From Hellea sp. (GTDB taxonomy: Bacteria > Pseudomonadota > Alphaproteobacteria > Caulobacterales > Maricaulaceae): DNA of 64,000 bases. The stretch is taken from positions 1 to 64,000 of the forward strand of contig JABABK010000014.1 in the NCBI GenBank assembly GCA_014238285.1. Direction: 5' to 3'. The notes beneath the pieces are model-generated. The model worked only from the letters and a program-made list of their open reading frames with translations, searched no databases and had not been told where the DNA came from. Below, one piece after another: positions 8,932 to 17,682 of the stretch; position 1 is the stretch's first letter, and each line of letters opens with the position of its first letter. Both the position numbers and the translations under genes were made by a program.

Positions 8932-10448
8932 TTCGTACCATCCTTGCTGAGCATATCATTGGCTTCTTCTGGGCCGTCATGTCCAGCCTGATAAAGTTCT
9001 AGCCGTTGATCCGTGTCTTTCCATGCCGCGATTATGTTATCGACCCATTTCCACGCGGCTTCAACTTCATCGCCGCGCATGAACAGACTCAAATTACCCC
9101 TCACCACATCCATTAGAAGGCGTTCATAAGCATCCGGATAACGAACGGTGAAGTTATCGGCATAGGATAGGTTTAGCGGTAAGGTTTTTAATCGCATGCC
9201 CCCCGCCCCCGGTTCTTTGATTTCAAACCAAAGTTTCACGGCTTCATCAGGCTGCAATCTGATCACCAATCTATTGGGGTTAAGCTTGGTATCACCAAAG
9301 ACCGAGTGCGGTACGGGTTTAAACTGAATCACAATATCAGAGCGGCGTTTGGCCATACGTTTTCCTGTCCGAATATAAATCGGCACGCCTGCCCAGCGCC
9401 AATTATCAATATGGGCTTTAATGGCCACAAAAGTCTCCGTTTGGGAATCATCAAGACCCACATCCGTTAGGTAATCTGTCATGACCTCGTCGCCGACTTT
9501 ACCACGGGCATATTGACCACGAACGGTCGTGTCAGACACATTTTCACTTGTGATTGGACGCAGGGCTCTAAGGACTTTCAGCTTCTCTGTCCGAACATCA
9601 TCAGCATCAAGTGAGGCTGGCGTCTCCATCGCGGTGAGGCATAATAATTGAAGCAAATGATTTTGGACCATATCGCGCAGCGCGCCAGCCCCGTCATAAT
9701 AGGATCCACGTCCGCCAACGCCGATAGACTCGCCTACCGTGATTTCCACATGATCAATGGCACGGTTGGACCATAGCGGCTCTAGCAAAATATTGCCGAA
9801 GCGCAGGACAAGAAGGTTTTGAACCGTTTCCTTGCCGAGGTAATGATCAATCCGGTAAATCGAATTCTCTTCGAAAACCGAGCCAACACCTTCATTAATG
9901 GCCTTGGCCGACCCGTAATCTGTCCCCAAAGGCTTTTCTAAGACAACCCGAGAGTTTGGCGTCACGAGGCCAGCTGCTTTCAGGCCTTTGCAAATATCTA
10001 CGTAGAGCTTTGGTGGCACCGCCAGATAAAACACACGGGTGCGGTTTTTATCTTTGGATAAAGCTTTACCAAGCGCGGCCCAATCCGCTTTTGTATCGCC
10101 GACATCCAAAGACACATAATCCAGTAATGCAGCGAAATCTGACCAACACTTATCATCATAGTCATCATCGCCCGAAAATTCATGGTAGGCATTATGGACA
10201 AGTTGGACATAATCATCTCGCCCGTGATCAGAACGGGAGGTTCCTATGACTCGACTCTTACCTGTTATCTGACCATCGCAAAAACGGTGATAGAGCGCCG
10301 GGATTAACTTACGCCGCGCAAGATCACCTGTCCCGCCAAACACGACAAGATCAAAACTATCAACGGGCAGAAACGCAGACCCGGATTCAGATGCGTCGGG
10401 CGCCCGCGATCCACTCATGTCTTCATTCTTAGCGGAGCTATCAACCAT
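8922..10448 (-). CDS. zwf: Glucose-6-phosphate 1-dehydrogenase
   Basis: The 508-residue enzyme oxidises glucose-6-phosphate to the lactone with NAD(P)+. The nucleotide-binding motif VVFGGTGDLARRKLIP and the catalytic stretch RIDHYLGKE are both intact, with length normal for the family. An N-terminal extension of about 30 residues (MVDSSAKNEDMSGSRAP...) precedes the Rossmann fold. AAGGAGAG is placed well before the ATG. It is the first gene of zwf-pgl-edd. A LacI-type palindrome lies 38-51 bases upstream of the start. Confidence 0.95.
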   Translation of the reverse strand: MVDSSAKNEDMSGSRAPDASESGSAFLPVDSFDLVVFGGTGDLARRKLIPALYHRFCDGQITGKSRVIGTSRSDHGRDDYVQLVHNAYHEFSGDDDYDDKCWSDFAALLDYVSLDVGDTKADWAALGKALSKDKNRTRVFYLAVPPKLYVDICKGLKAAGLVTPNSRVVLEKPLGTDYGSAKAINEGVGSVFEENSIYRIDHYLGKETVQNLLVLRFGNILLEPLWSNRAIDHVEITVGESIGVGGRGSYYDGAGALRDMVQNHLLQLLCLTAMETPASLDADDVRTEKLKVLRALRPITSENVSDTTVRGQYARGKVGDEVMTDYLTDVGLDDSQTETFVAIKAHIDNWRWAGVPIYIRTGKRMAKRRSDIVIQFKPVPHSVFGDTKLNPNRLVIRLQPDEAVKLWFEIKEPGAGGMRLKTLPLNLSYADNFTVRYPDAYERLLMDVVRGNLSLFMRGDEVEAAWKWVDNIIAAWKDTDQRLELYQAGHDGPEEANDMLSKDGTKWV

Positions 10449-10485
10449 GGCTCTCTCCTTACGATTGCCCCCAATTACGCCAAAA

Positions 10486-10499
10486 TGACAGCGCTGTCA
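10486..10499. promoter_or_regulatory. Probable LacI-family operator upstream of zwf
   Basis: TGACAGCGCTGTCA is a perfect 14-bp palindrome with the central CG typical of LacI-family operators. It lies in the 53-base gap between the stop of the LacI-family gene and the zwf start, so the regulator next door is the natural ligand. That pairing is inference. Confidence 0.65.
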
Positions 10500-10501
10500 A
10501 T

Positions 10502-11509
10502 TCATTGTTTTGGCGCAGCGGTAGACTCACGGGTAATCAGGGCATGATCTAGATTAAAACTGGTTTCTATAATCTCGGCATCCTTAGATAAAAGTAGTTT
10601 CACCGCCGTATAACCCATTTCTTGGACAGGTTGCCGGATCGTCGTTAGTCTTGGCCAAACACTATCAGCCAAAGGCGAGTCATCAAACCCTGCAACAGAT
10701 AAATCATCTGGAACGCGAAGTCCCTTTTGACCAGCTATAGTCATCACGCCCGCTGCGGAATCATCATTACAGGCAAAGATCGCGCTAGGCCGAAAAGCGC
10801 CTGACAATATCTTGTCACCGGCTTCCACACCTGACTTAAATGTAAACAGGCCATCTTCGACCCAGTCAGGATTAATGCGAAGGCCAGCGGCACGCATCGC
10901 TTCGCGAAACCCTTGAAACCGGCGCGCGCTCGCACTGTGCTGTGGATTACCTTTAACAAAGCCAATATCTGTATGCCCCAAGCCGATCAAATGCTCTGTC
11001 ATTTCCCTGGCGGCTTTGACATCATCCATTTTCACAATCGGGATATCACCATGATTGGCGGAGGGAGCTATGGGAACATAAGGCGTGCCGCGTTGATTGA
11101 GTAGGCGTACGACGTCACCATTATCGCAAAGAGGCGGTGCTAAAATGATGCCATCGACCCGCAAATGCCCTAGCATGTTTTCAATGCTGACCATGAAATC
11201 ATCAGCCGAAACGTCAAGCGGCTCGACAATCAAGTGATAGCCAAATTCGCGGCAAGCTTTGGTTGCACCTTTTTGGACATTGATCGTATAGCCGGGACTT
11301 GGAATATCGTAGAGCATGGCAATCAAAAATGATTTAGACGTCGCCAGACCTCGGGCCGCAAGGTTTGGCGTATAGTTAAGTGCCTTGGCAGCTTGTTTTA
11401 CTTTTTCGCGGGTTTTTTCAGCTACGCTCGGCTCATTATTCATGACCCGCGAAACGGTTTTCATGGAAACGCCAGCCTGGCGCGCAACGTCCATAATAGT
11501 TATGCTCAT
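10502..11509 (-). CDS. LacI-family transcriptional regulator, probable Entner-Doudoroff regulator
   Basis: The 335-residue protein has the LacI helix-turn-helix at about residues 4-23 (MDVARQAGVSMKTVSRVMN), the hinge helix NLAARGLAT, and a periplasmic-binding-protein-like sensor domain. FACNDDSAAGVM and VAGFDDSPLADSVWPRLTTI are standard effector-domain motifs. It lies directly upstream of zwf-pgl-edd on the same strand, with a palindromic operator in between. It most likely represses sugar catabolism and is released by a sugar or a pathway intermediate such as KDPG; the effector cannot be read from the sequence. Confidence 0.92.
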   Translation of the reverse strand: MSITIMDVARQAGVSMKTVSRVMNNEPSVAEKTREKVKQAAKALNYTPNLAARGLATSKSFLIAMLYDIPSPGYTINVQKGATKACREFGYHLIVEPLDVSADDFMVSIENMLGHLRVDGIILAPPLCDNGDVVRLLNQRGTPYVPIAPSANHGDIPIVKMDDVKAAREMTEHLIGLGHTDIGFVKGNPQHSASARRFQGFREAMRAAGLRINPDWVEDGLFTFKSGVEAGDKILSGAFRPSAIFACNDDSAAGVMTIAGQKGLRVPDDLSVAGFDDSPLADSVWPRLTTIRQPVQEMGYTAVKLLLSKDAEIIETSFNLDHALITRESTAAPKQ

Positions 11510-11621
11510 GGCAAGTTTTTAGGCAGATAATCACTCATCCGCAAGCACACATCTAAATAATAACAAAATTGTAGACACAGGGCGCCTGTTCGCGTCCCCA
11601 AATATCTCTTTGAACCTTACG

Positions 11622-11687
11622 TTATCCGCCTAGCAAGAAAGCCATAACGAATATCATTAGCGCCACTATAATTTCTTTAAAATTCAT
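11622..11687 (-). CDS. Candidate 21-residue membrane peptide
   Basis: A short minus-strand frame starts MNFKEIIVALMIFVMAF and ends with a glycine pair before TAA. It is one hydrophobic helix behind a short charged head, like known single-helix small proteins. The upstream AGAGACGAG is only a weak ribosome-binding site. It sits alone in the gap between the nitroreductase and lacI genes. No family is recognised. Confidence 0.3.
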   Translation of the reverse strand: MNFKEIIVALMIFVMAFLLGG

Positions 11688-11795
11688 AACTCGTCTCTAT
11701 TGCCCTCATCACACATGCTTCATAGCCTAGCTTATGCAGATGAAATAGAGTCTTTTTTATGAAGAATGCGCAATAATTTTGTAATTAAAGAGGCC

Positions 11796-12485
11796 CTAAG
11801 TGTAAAAATGGACCAATTCATCCAGTTCAGCCCGGTCAGCCCATAAATTATTCACTGGCGCATCGGGGTTTCCATAACCCAAAGACATGCCGACAAGAAC
11901 TTCCTCATCATCTGGAAAGTTTAAATGCTCCCGCGCAGAATTCGGCCAAATACGCCACCAACCTTGCGGCGCTGTATGAAGTCCGGCCTCACGGGCAAGT
12001 AACATCAGGCTTTGAACATAGATGCCCACATCCAAATGCTGCGGCATGCCGAGTTTTACATTCCCAGTAATAATGATGCCCACCGGCGCGCCAAAAAACC
12101 GGACATTATTAGCCAGCCAGCGCATACGGCCCGGCTTGTCGTCTTTTGCGATACCAACCATGCTATACATGTCTTCACCAAGCTTATAACGCCAAGACCT
12201 TTGCGGCTCCCAAAGCGGGCTTGGATAAGCAGGATGGGTTTGCTCTTCCATCTGGCCCTTCATCATTTTACCTAGGCAATCATCGCGAAATTTATTTAGC
12301 GGGTCCCCAGTCATGACATGGATGCGCCAAGGCTGGAGGTTGCCGCCAGATGCCGTGCGCCTCGCCGTTTCAAAGATACCTTTTAAAACATCATCTGGAA
12401 CAGGTTTATCGAGAAAGTCCCGAACCGTGATGCGAGTCATCAAGGCATCCGTCACAGATGACGATTTATCAGTATTGAGGGACAT
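11796..12485 (-). CDS. Nitroreductase-family flavoprotein
   Basis: The 229-residue protein matches the NADH oxidase/nitroreductase fold. RITVRDFLDKPVPDDVL, RTASGGNLQPWRIHVM and LGYGNPDAPVNN are the usual FMN-binding and C-terminal segments. Such enzymes are FMN-dependent homodimers that reduce nitroaromatics, quinones or similar acceptors with NAD(P)H. The real substrate is unknown. It appears to be transcribed alone. Confidence 0.9.
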   Translation of the reverse strand: MSLNTDKSSSVTDALMTRITVRDFLDKPVPDDVLKGIFETARRTASGGNLQPWRIHVMTGDPLNKFRDDCLGKMMKGQMEEQTHPAYPSPLWEPQRSWRYKLGEDMYSMVGIAKDDKPGRMRWLANNVRFFGAPVGIIITGNVKLGMPQHLDVGIYVQSLMLLAREAGLHTAPQGWWRIWPNSAREHLNFPDDEEVLVGMSLGYGNPDAPVNNLWADRAELDELVHFYT

Positions 12486-12612
12486 GAAGCGACCTTATGC
12501 AATTAATTGAATATAAAACGACTACACAATATCTCTAGGCGCAAATCAAGACGATAATATAGATCACAAGCCGCTCATACTGGCGTAGGCCAGTATCTTG
12601 AAACCTAGGACT

Positions 12613-12642
12613 AGACTCTGGATCAAGTCCAGAGTGAGCGGG
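12613..12642 (-). repeat. Alphaproteobacterial intergenic palindromic repeat, copy 4
   Basis: This is the minus-strand counterpart of the repeat at 893-922, identical at 28 of 30 positions. ACTCTGG and CCAGAGT form the stem around a CTTGA-containing loop, next to CCGCTCA. Confidence 0.6.
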
Positions 12643-12654
12643 CTAAAGCATTTT

Positions 12655-12825
12655 CTACTTTTTAAGAAACTTCTTAATCACAACGACAAGAACATAATCC
12701 GCGATGGCAATTCCAAGCCCAGCACCAAGAGCGAGACTAGGACTATTGGTTTTCTGATGAACCAAATATCCAACACCCGCTCCAATAATGAGCGCACCGA
12801 ATGCGGGGCCTTCTTGGAGTTTCAT
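12655..12825 (-). CDS. Small 56-residue membrane protein
   Basis: The frame starts MKLQEGPAFGALIIGAGVGY and ends in a lysine-rich tail. A glycine-rich first helix (about 8-22) and a second helix (about 35-50) suggest a two-helix inner-membrane protein. Its ATG overlaps the TGA of the upstream 68-residue gene (ATGA at 12825-12822), which is strong evidence of translation as a coupled pair. No family is recognised. Confidence 0.65.
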   Translation of the reverse strand: MKLQEGPAFGALIIGAGVGYLVHQKTNSPSLALGAGLGIAIADYVLVVVIKKFLKK

Positions 12826-13028
12826 GAATTTCTCATCGTATCGGCGAGGAATTTTAAAACGAAATAATCAAGGACGCCAAACATCACCAACCCCACGCAA
12901 ACAAATGGCGCCATATCATCTTGCCAAAAATAATAGACCAGAACTGCCACAATCATCATAGTGATCGGAGCAATGACTTGCAGTTTCCGCAATAACTCGA
13001 CTTGGATGTCTTTTTCAGCTCGGTTCAT
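12822..13028 (-). CDS. Small 68-residue membrane protein
   Basis: The product has a charged N-terminus (MNRAEKDIQVELLRKLQV) and two hydrophobic stretches: about residues 19-36 (IAPITMMIVAVLVYYFW) and about 41-60. It is probably a two-helix inner-membrane protein. It is translationally coupled to the 56-residue gene downstream by an ATGA overlap and lies just downstream of gatB on the same strand (41-base gap), so it may be transcribed with gatCAB. No function can be assigned. Confidence 0.6.
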   Translation of the reverse strand: MNRAEKDIQVELLRKLQVIAPITMMIVAVLVYYFWQDDMAPFVCVGLVMFGVLDYFVLKFLADTMRNS

Positions 13029-13069
13029 GACGTGTCTCCCAGAAAAGGTTACCGAATAGATAGCAGAAA

Positions 13070-14548
13070 CTAAAGTCCCAACTTAGCTCGAAGTATTTTA
13101 TTCACTGCGCCTGGATTAGCTTTGCCGCCAGAAGCTTTCATGACCTGCCCGACAAAGAAGCCTAGGAGTTTTGGGTTTAGTTTAGCTTTTTCTACCTGAG
13201 CAGGATTAGCATCTAGCGCCTCTTGCACCATGGCTTCGATGGCCCCCGTATCTGTGACTTGTTTAAGCCCATCGCGTTCAATGATTTCATCGGCTGTGCC
13301 GCCGCCTTCAAACATTTTCTCAAATACTTGTTTAGCAATTTTACCCGATATTGTGTCATCGCCTATACGGTCCAAAAGACCGCCAAGAGCTTTCGCTGAA
13401 ACTGGGCTGTCAGAAAGATCAATTTGTGCTTTGTTCAGCGCGCCAAACAAATCCCCCATCATCCAGTTGGCGGCGATTTTGGCGTCACGGCCTGTAGCAA
13501 CCACTTCATAATAATCTGCAACGGTTTTATCGACCGTCAGAACACCCGCATCATAAGCTGGAATGCCAAATTCTGATACAAAGCGGGCTTTGCGCTGATC
13601 CGGAAGTTCCGGCAAGTTAGCTTTAATTGCATCAACAAAACTTTGCTCTAATTGCAAAGGCAGTAAATCCGGGTCCGGAAAATAGCGATAATCGTGAGCG
13701 TCTTCTTTGGACCGCATAGACCGAGTTTCGTTTTTAACACTATCATAAAGGCGGGTTTCTTGGTCAATCGTGCCGCCATCTTCGATAATGTCTATATGGC
13801 GGCGCGCTTCATGCATAATAGCCTGACGAATGAAACGCAGTGAGTTAACGTTTTTGATTTCGCAGCGCGTCCCAAGCTCCCCGCCGGGACGACGAACGGA
13901 TACATTGACATCGGCGCGCATATTACCTTTTTCCATGTCCCCATCACATGTGCCAAGCGCGCGGACAATCCCGCGAAGCTTGTCCACATAGGCCGAGGCT
14001 TCTTCAGGGCTACGCATATCGGGCTTTGAAACGATTTCCATCAGCGCCACACCGCAGCGATTGAGATCGACATAGGTTTCGTCATCCGACAGATCATGCA
14101 CCGATTTACCCGCGTCTTGCTCTAAGTGAAGACGCTCAATACCCACCATGACAGCTTCGCCGCCTTCGGGCTCAATTTCAATCTCGCCTTCGCCCACAAT
14201 AGGATGCTCGAACTGACTGATTTGATAGCCTTGCGGTAGGTCAACATAGAAATAATTCTTACGATCAAAACGAGAGAACAGATTAATTTTCGCATTCAGC
14301 CCAAGACCCGTGCGCACTGCCTGCTCAACACAAAACTCGTTCATCACGGGCAACATGCCGGGCATGCCCGCATCGACTAAAGATACTTGTGAATTTGGCT
14401 CTGACCCATATTTCGTGGCAGCACCTGAAAATAATTTTGAATTTGAAGCGACCTGAGCATGGACCTCAAGCCCGATAATGACTTCCCAATCACCGGTTTC
14501 ACCTTTGACCCAGTCTTTTTCGTCTGCGACGCGTTCTGCCGTAAACAT
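13070..14548 (-). CDS. gatB: Asp/Glu-tRNA(Asn/Gln) amidotransferase subunit B
   Basis: The 492-residue protein is Gat[12 protein letters not shown] near the N-terminus, the [31 protein letters not shown] block (given here only as a landmark at about 120-150), and the C-terminal helical YqeY-like domain ending in [12 protein letters not shown]. It phosphorylates the tRNA-bound Glu or Asp carboxylate so that ammonia from GatA can amidate it. It starts 2 bases after the stop of a serine hydrolase gene, an unusual neighbour within gatCAB. Confidence 0.94.
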   Translation of the reverse strand: MFTAERVADEKDWVKGETGDWEVIIGLEVHAQVASNSKLFSGAATKYGSEPNSQVSLVDAGMPGMLPVMNEFCVEQAVRTGLGLNAKINLFSRFDRKNYFYVDLPQGYQISQFEHPIVGEGEIEIEPEGGEAVMVGIERLHLEQDAGKSVHDLSDDETYVDLNRCGVALMEIVSKPDMRSPEEASAYVDKLRGIVRALGTCDGDMEKGNMRADVNVSVRRPGGELGTRCEIKNVNSLRFIRQAIMHEARRHIDIIEDGGTIDQETRLYDSVKNETRSMRSKEDAHDYRYFPDPDLLPLQLEQSFVDAIKANLPELPDQRKARFVSEFGIPAYDAGVLTVDKTVADYYEVVATGRDAKIAANWMMGDLFGALNKAQIDLSDSPVSAKALGGLLDRIGDDTISGKIAKQVFEKMFEGGGTADEIIERDGLKQVTDTGAIEAMVQEALDANPAQVEKAKLNPKLLGFFVGQVMKASGGKANPGAVNKILRAKLGL

Positions 14549-14550
14549 AA

Positions 14551-15762
14551 TTATTCCGCTTCTATAATCGTTTTATTAAACTTGGAGACCATTTGGATGA
14601 AGGCCGGATCCGCCGCCGCTACATTACCATCATTAGCCGCAATCGCGTAAACCATATCTTGGTCTTTTAAGAGAACCAAAAGAGCATACCACATGGTGTT
14701 GCTACCATTGTGATAAGACACATCTCCCTCTGCCCAAGGCCGTGTTCCAAGCTCGGACCAACCCATGGCGTAATTTTCCCTATCTGGCGTATGAAGGACT
14801 TCAAAAGTCTCCGGCTTCAAATAATCTGACGTCCCGTTCATCCCTCTAATATGTTCCTGACCATATTTGGCCAAATCCTGAAGGTTCATATGAATAATTC
14901 CGGCAGGACCAATGATCGGTGTGTTATCGGCGCGGTCTATAGGATCATGGGCTTTTTTACCGGTTAGAGCCCCTGAATGCCCCCAAGCTACAGGTTTTCC
15001 ATCAATAGAATAAGGCGCCCCAAATCCGCCGCTTAAAAGGCCTAATGGCTCAAAAACTTCGCGAATAACAAGTGTCTCCCAGCTATAACCAGAGAGCTTC
15101 TCAGCCATGACACCCGCTATTGTATAACCGACATTTGAATAGATAAAATCTTCTCCGGGATTAAAGAGCGGCGGCTCGCGCATAACGCCCATCGTCCAGT
15201 CCCGCCGCGCTTTATTCAACGCCGCGGGATTATCGGGCCAGATAGTTTGCGACATAGAACTGAAATTCGCCCGCGATCCTGATGTGTGGGTTAAGAGCTG
15301 TCTTAAGGCAACATCATTCCAGGCTGGGTCGATATCATCTGACCTAAAGGCTTCGCCGATTGTTGTATCCCAAGATAGAACACCCTGCTCGACTAAGCGG
15401 CCAATCATGGTGGCTGTCATGGACTTCGTGATCGAGCCTATATGCCAGACTTCATCACCGCTAATCGGGACACCTTGGCCTAATTGTTTTTCGCCTGCGA
15501 TCGCGAGTTGAGTGATTTCGCTGTCGTGCATAATCAGGCCAGCAGCGCCGACAAGATCAACGCTTTCAACGGCAGCTTCAAGAGCCTTTTGCCACGGTAA
15601 ATTCTCTTCACTAATCACGACAGCCATTTCAGTTGGCCTTTCAACCACTGAATTACCTTCAGTGGTTTCAACATCAGTTGCTGGCACAGAGTCTTTTTGA
15701 CATCCGGCCACGAGTAGAATTGATCCCGCTAGTATTGACGATATGAAGAGATTTAATTTCAT
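14551..15762 (-). CDS. Class C beta-lactamase-fold serine hydrolase, predicted lipoprotein
   Basis: The ATG at 15762 overlaps the gatA stop (ATGA) and gives 403 residues. A lipoprotein signal with lipobox LVAGC ends near residue 23. The penicillin-binding-protein/AmpC-like catalytic set is complete: SITK (Ser110, Lys113), YSN (Tyr208-Asn210) and HNG (351-353) in place of KTG. Members are esterases, D-amino-acid peptidases or lactamases of the periplasm; HNG is common in the esterase/EstB-like and peptidase branches. The substrate is unknown. It sits between gatA and gatB with an overlap and a 2-base gap, so it must be co-transcribed with them. Confidence 0.88.
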   Translation of the reverse strand: MKLNLFISSILAGSILLVAGCQKDSVPATDVETTEGNSVVERPTEMAVVISEENLPWQKALEAAVESVDLVGAAGLIMHDSEITQLAIAGEKQLGQGVPISGDEVWHIGSITKSMTATMIGRLVEQGVLSWDTTIGEAFRSDDIDPAWNDVALRQLLTHTSGSRANFSSMSQTIWPDNPAALNKARRDWTMGVMREPPLFNPGEDFIYSNVGYTIAGVMAEKLSGYSWETLVIREVFEPLGLLSGGFGAPYSIDGKPVAWGHSGALTGKKAHDPIDRADNTPIIGPAGIIHMNLQDLAKYGQEHIRGMNGTSDYLKPETFEVLHTPDRENYAMGWSELGTRPWAEGDVSYHNGSNTMWYALLVLLKDQDMVYAIAANDGNVAAADPAFIQMVSKFNKTIIEAE

Positions 15763-17225
15763 ACCCACCACTTATTAGGTTTAGCCGTAAAGTTCGCTGC
15801 CTTTTCAAGGGCGCCCGCGGCGGCAAAGACCGTATCTTCATCAAGAGCTTTTCCGATGATTTGAAGACCAAGCGGCAAGCCGTCGCCATCTAGCGCCGCC
15901 GGAACAGAAATCCCCGGAAGTCCAGCAAGGTTAGCAGTAACCGTGAAAATATCATTCAGATACATTGTAATCGGATCATTGACCTTTCGGCCAATCGCAA
16001 ATGGCGCGCTTGGACATGTCGGCGTTAGAAGGGCGTCGCAAGTCTCCCAAGCGTTTTTAAAGTCTTGCGCAATCCGTGTCCGTACCTTTTGAGCCTGTAG
16101 ATAATAGGCATCATAATACCCAGCGGATAGCACATAAGTCCCGATCATGATCCGGCGCTGCACTTCTGGCCCGAAACCAGCGGCGCGTGTCCGCTCGTAG
16201 GTATCATTTAAATTCTCACCATCCACACGGGTACCATAGCGCATTCCGTCATATCTGGCCAGATTGGATGAGGCTTCGGCTGGCGCTACGATATAATAGG
16301 CCGGAAGAGCGTATTTTGTATGGGGCAGAGAGACAGGGACGATTTCGGCACCGGCATCTTTCATCCATTCAATACCTTGATCCCAAAGCGTTTGAATTTC
16401 AGACGGCATCCCGTCGACTGTGTATTCTTTCGGGATACCAATGCGCAGGCCCTTGATGGACTTTTCACATGACGCGACCCAGTCCCCATTATCAACATTC
16501 AGAGACGTGGAATCTTTTGGATCATAACCCGCCATACTATCAAGTAAGATAGCGCTATCTTTGACGGTCTTCGCAATCGGCCCTGCTTGATCCAGCGAGC
16601 TAGCAAAGGCGACAACGCCCCAGCGCGAACATCGTCCATAAGTTGGTTTAATACCAACGGTTCCCGTAAAAGAAGCTGGTTGACGAATCGACCCGCCTGT
16701 ATCTGTAGCCGTTGCGCCAAGGCAAATATCCGCAGCTACAGCAGCGGCTGAGCCGCCGGATGAGCCACCAGGGACAAGCTCTACATCTTTTTTCCATGGA
16801 TTGACGACATTGCCGTAAGACGATGTTTCGTTTGAAGACCCCATGGCAAATTCGTCAAGGTTGAGCTTGCCGAGCATGACCATGCCATCGGCTTTCATAT
16901 TCGTCGTCACAGAGCTTTCATAAGGCGGCTTAAAATCACCTAGAATTTGTGAGCCAGCCGTTGTCTTTACGCCCTCGGTACAGAACAAATCTTTCACGCC
17001 CAATGGCGCACCTTCCAAGGACCCAGCCTCACCTTTAGCACGTCGTTCATCAGAAGCTTTAGCCTGATTCAGGGCTTGTTCAAAAGTCGTCGTAACAAAT
17101 GCGTTTAAGTCAGAAGCTTCCATACAGGCGTCCACATGGGCGCGGGTAAGTTCAACAGAGCTAAAGTCACCTTTAGTCATGCCTTCTAAGGCATCTTCGA
17201 GTGTGAGTTTTGTTAAATCAGACAT
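15759..17225 (-). CDS. gatA: Asp/Glu-tRNA(Asn/Gln) amidotransferase subunit A
   Basis: The 488-residue protein is an amidase-signature enzyme. [10 protein letters not shown] carries the catalytic lysine, [13 protein letters not shown] the cis-serine, and [15 protein letters not shown] the nucleophilic serine. As GatA it releases ammonia from glutamine and passes it to GatB for Glu-tRNA(Gln) or Asp-tRNA(Asn). It follows gatC after 3 bases and overlaps the serine hydrolase gene downstream. Confidence 0.95.
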   Translation of the reverse strand: MSDLTKLTLEDALEGMTKGDFSSVELTRAHVDACMEASDLNAFVTTTFEQALNQAKASDERRAKGEAGSLEGAPLGVKDLFCTEGVKTTAGSQILGDFKPPYESSVTTNMKADGMVMLGKLNLDEFAMGSSNETSSYGNVVNPWKKDVELVPGGSSGGSAAAVAADICLGATATDTGGSIRQPASFTGTVGIKPTYGRCSRWGVVAFASSLDQAGPIAKTVKDSAILLDSMAGYDPKDSTSLNVDNGDWVASCEKSIKGLRIGIPKEYTVDGMPSEIQTLWDQGIEWMKDAGAEIVPVSLPHTKYALPAYYIVAPAEASSNLARYDGMRYGTRVDGENLNDTYERTRAAGFGPEVQRRIMIGTYVLSAGYYDAYYLQAQKVRTRIAQDFKNAWETCDALLTPTCPSAPFAIGRKVNDPITMYLNDIFTVTANLAGLPGISVPAALDGDGLPLGLQIIGKALDEDTVFAAAGALEKAANFTAKPNKWWV

Positions 17226-17228
17226 GCT

Positions 17229-17543
17229 CTACTCCACAGACCTAGGCACGACATAAAATCCACTATCGGATCTTGGCGCGTTAGCAAGAACATCGTCACG
17301 CTTATTACCATCTGTAATAGCGTCCGCGCGCAAAGGCGCCTTCATATCAACCGCTGATGTCATAGGCTCAACGCCCGCGACATCGACTTCGCCGAGCTGT
17401 TCAATCCAGCCCAAAATACCGTTAAGCTCATCAGCGAGCGGCACCAAGCGTTCTTCTTCCACATGCAGGCGCGATAGGCGCGCAATCTTGCGGACAGTTT
17501 CGGCGTCAACGCCAGTTTCAGGGCCAGTTTCAGGTTTACTCAC
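17229..17543 (-). CDS. gatC: Asp/Glu-tRNA(Asn/Gln) amidotransferase subunit C
   Basis: The 104-residue protein has the GatC core VRKIARLSRLHVEEERL and GWIEQLGEVDVAGVEPM, which wraps around and stabilises GatA-GatB. The start is GTG at 17543 with GGAG just upstream. It has a slightly longer N-terminus (MSKPETGPETG) than usual. It is the first gene of the gatC-gatA-hydrolase-gatB operon. Confidence 0.93.
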   Translation of the reverse strand: MSKPETGPETGVDAETVRKIARLSRLHVEEERLVPLADELNGILGWIEQLGEVDVAGVEPMTSAVDMKAPLRADAITDGNKRDDVLANAPRSDSGFYVVPRSVE

Positions 17544-17682
17544 GAGCGAGCTCCAATTTTAGCGGTGGGCTTATACCCACGCGAGAATTCTAATAGGAGC
17601 GCGGATTAGCAGTCCGGCGCGGTATGAGCAAGGGCGATTGATAGTGATTTTGGCTAACTAGGAGGTTTTGCCCTGAAATTCA

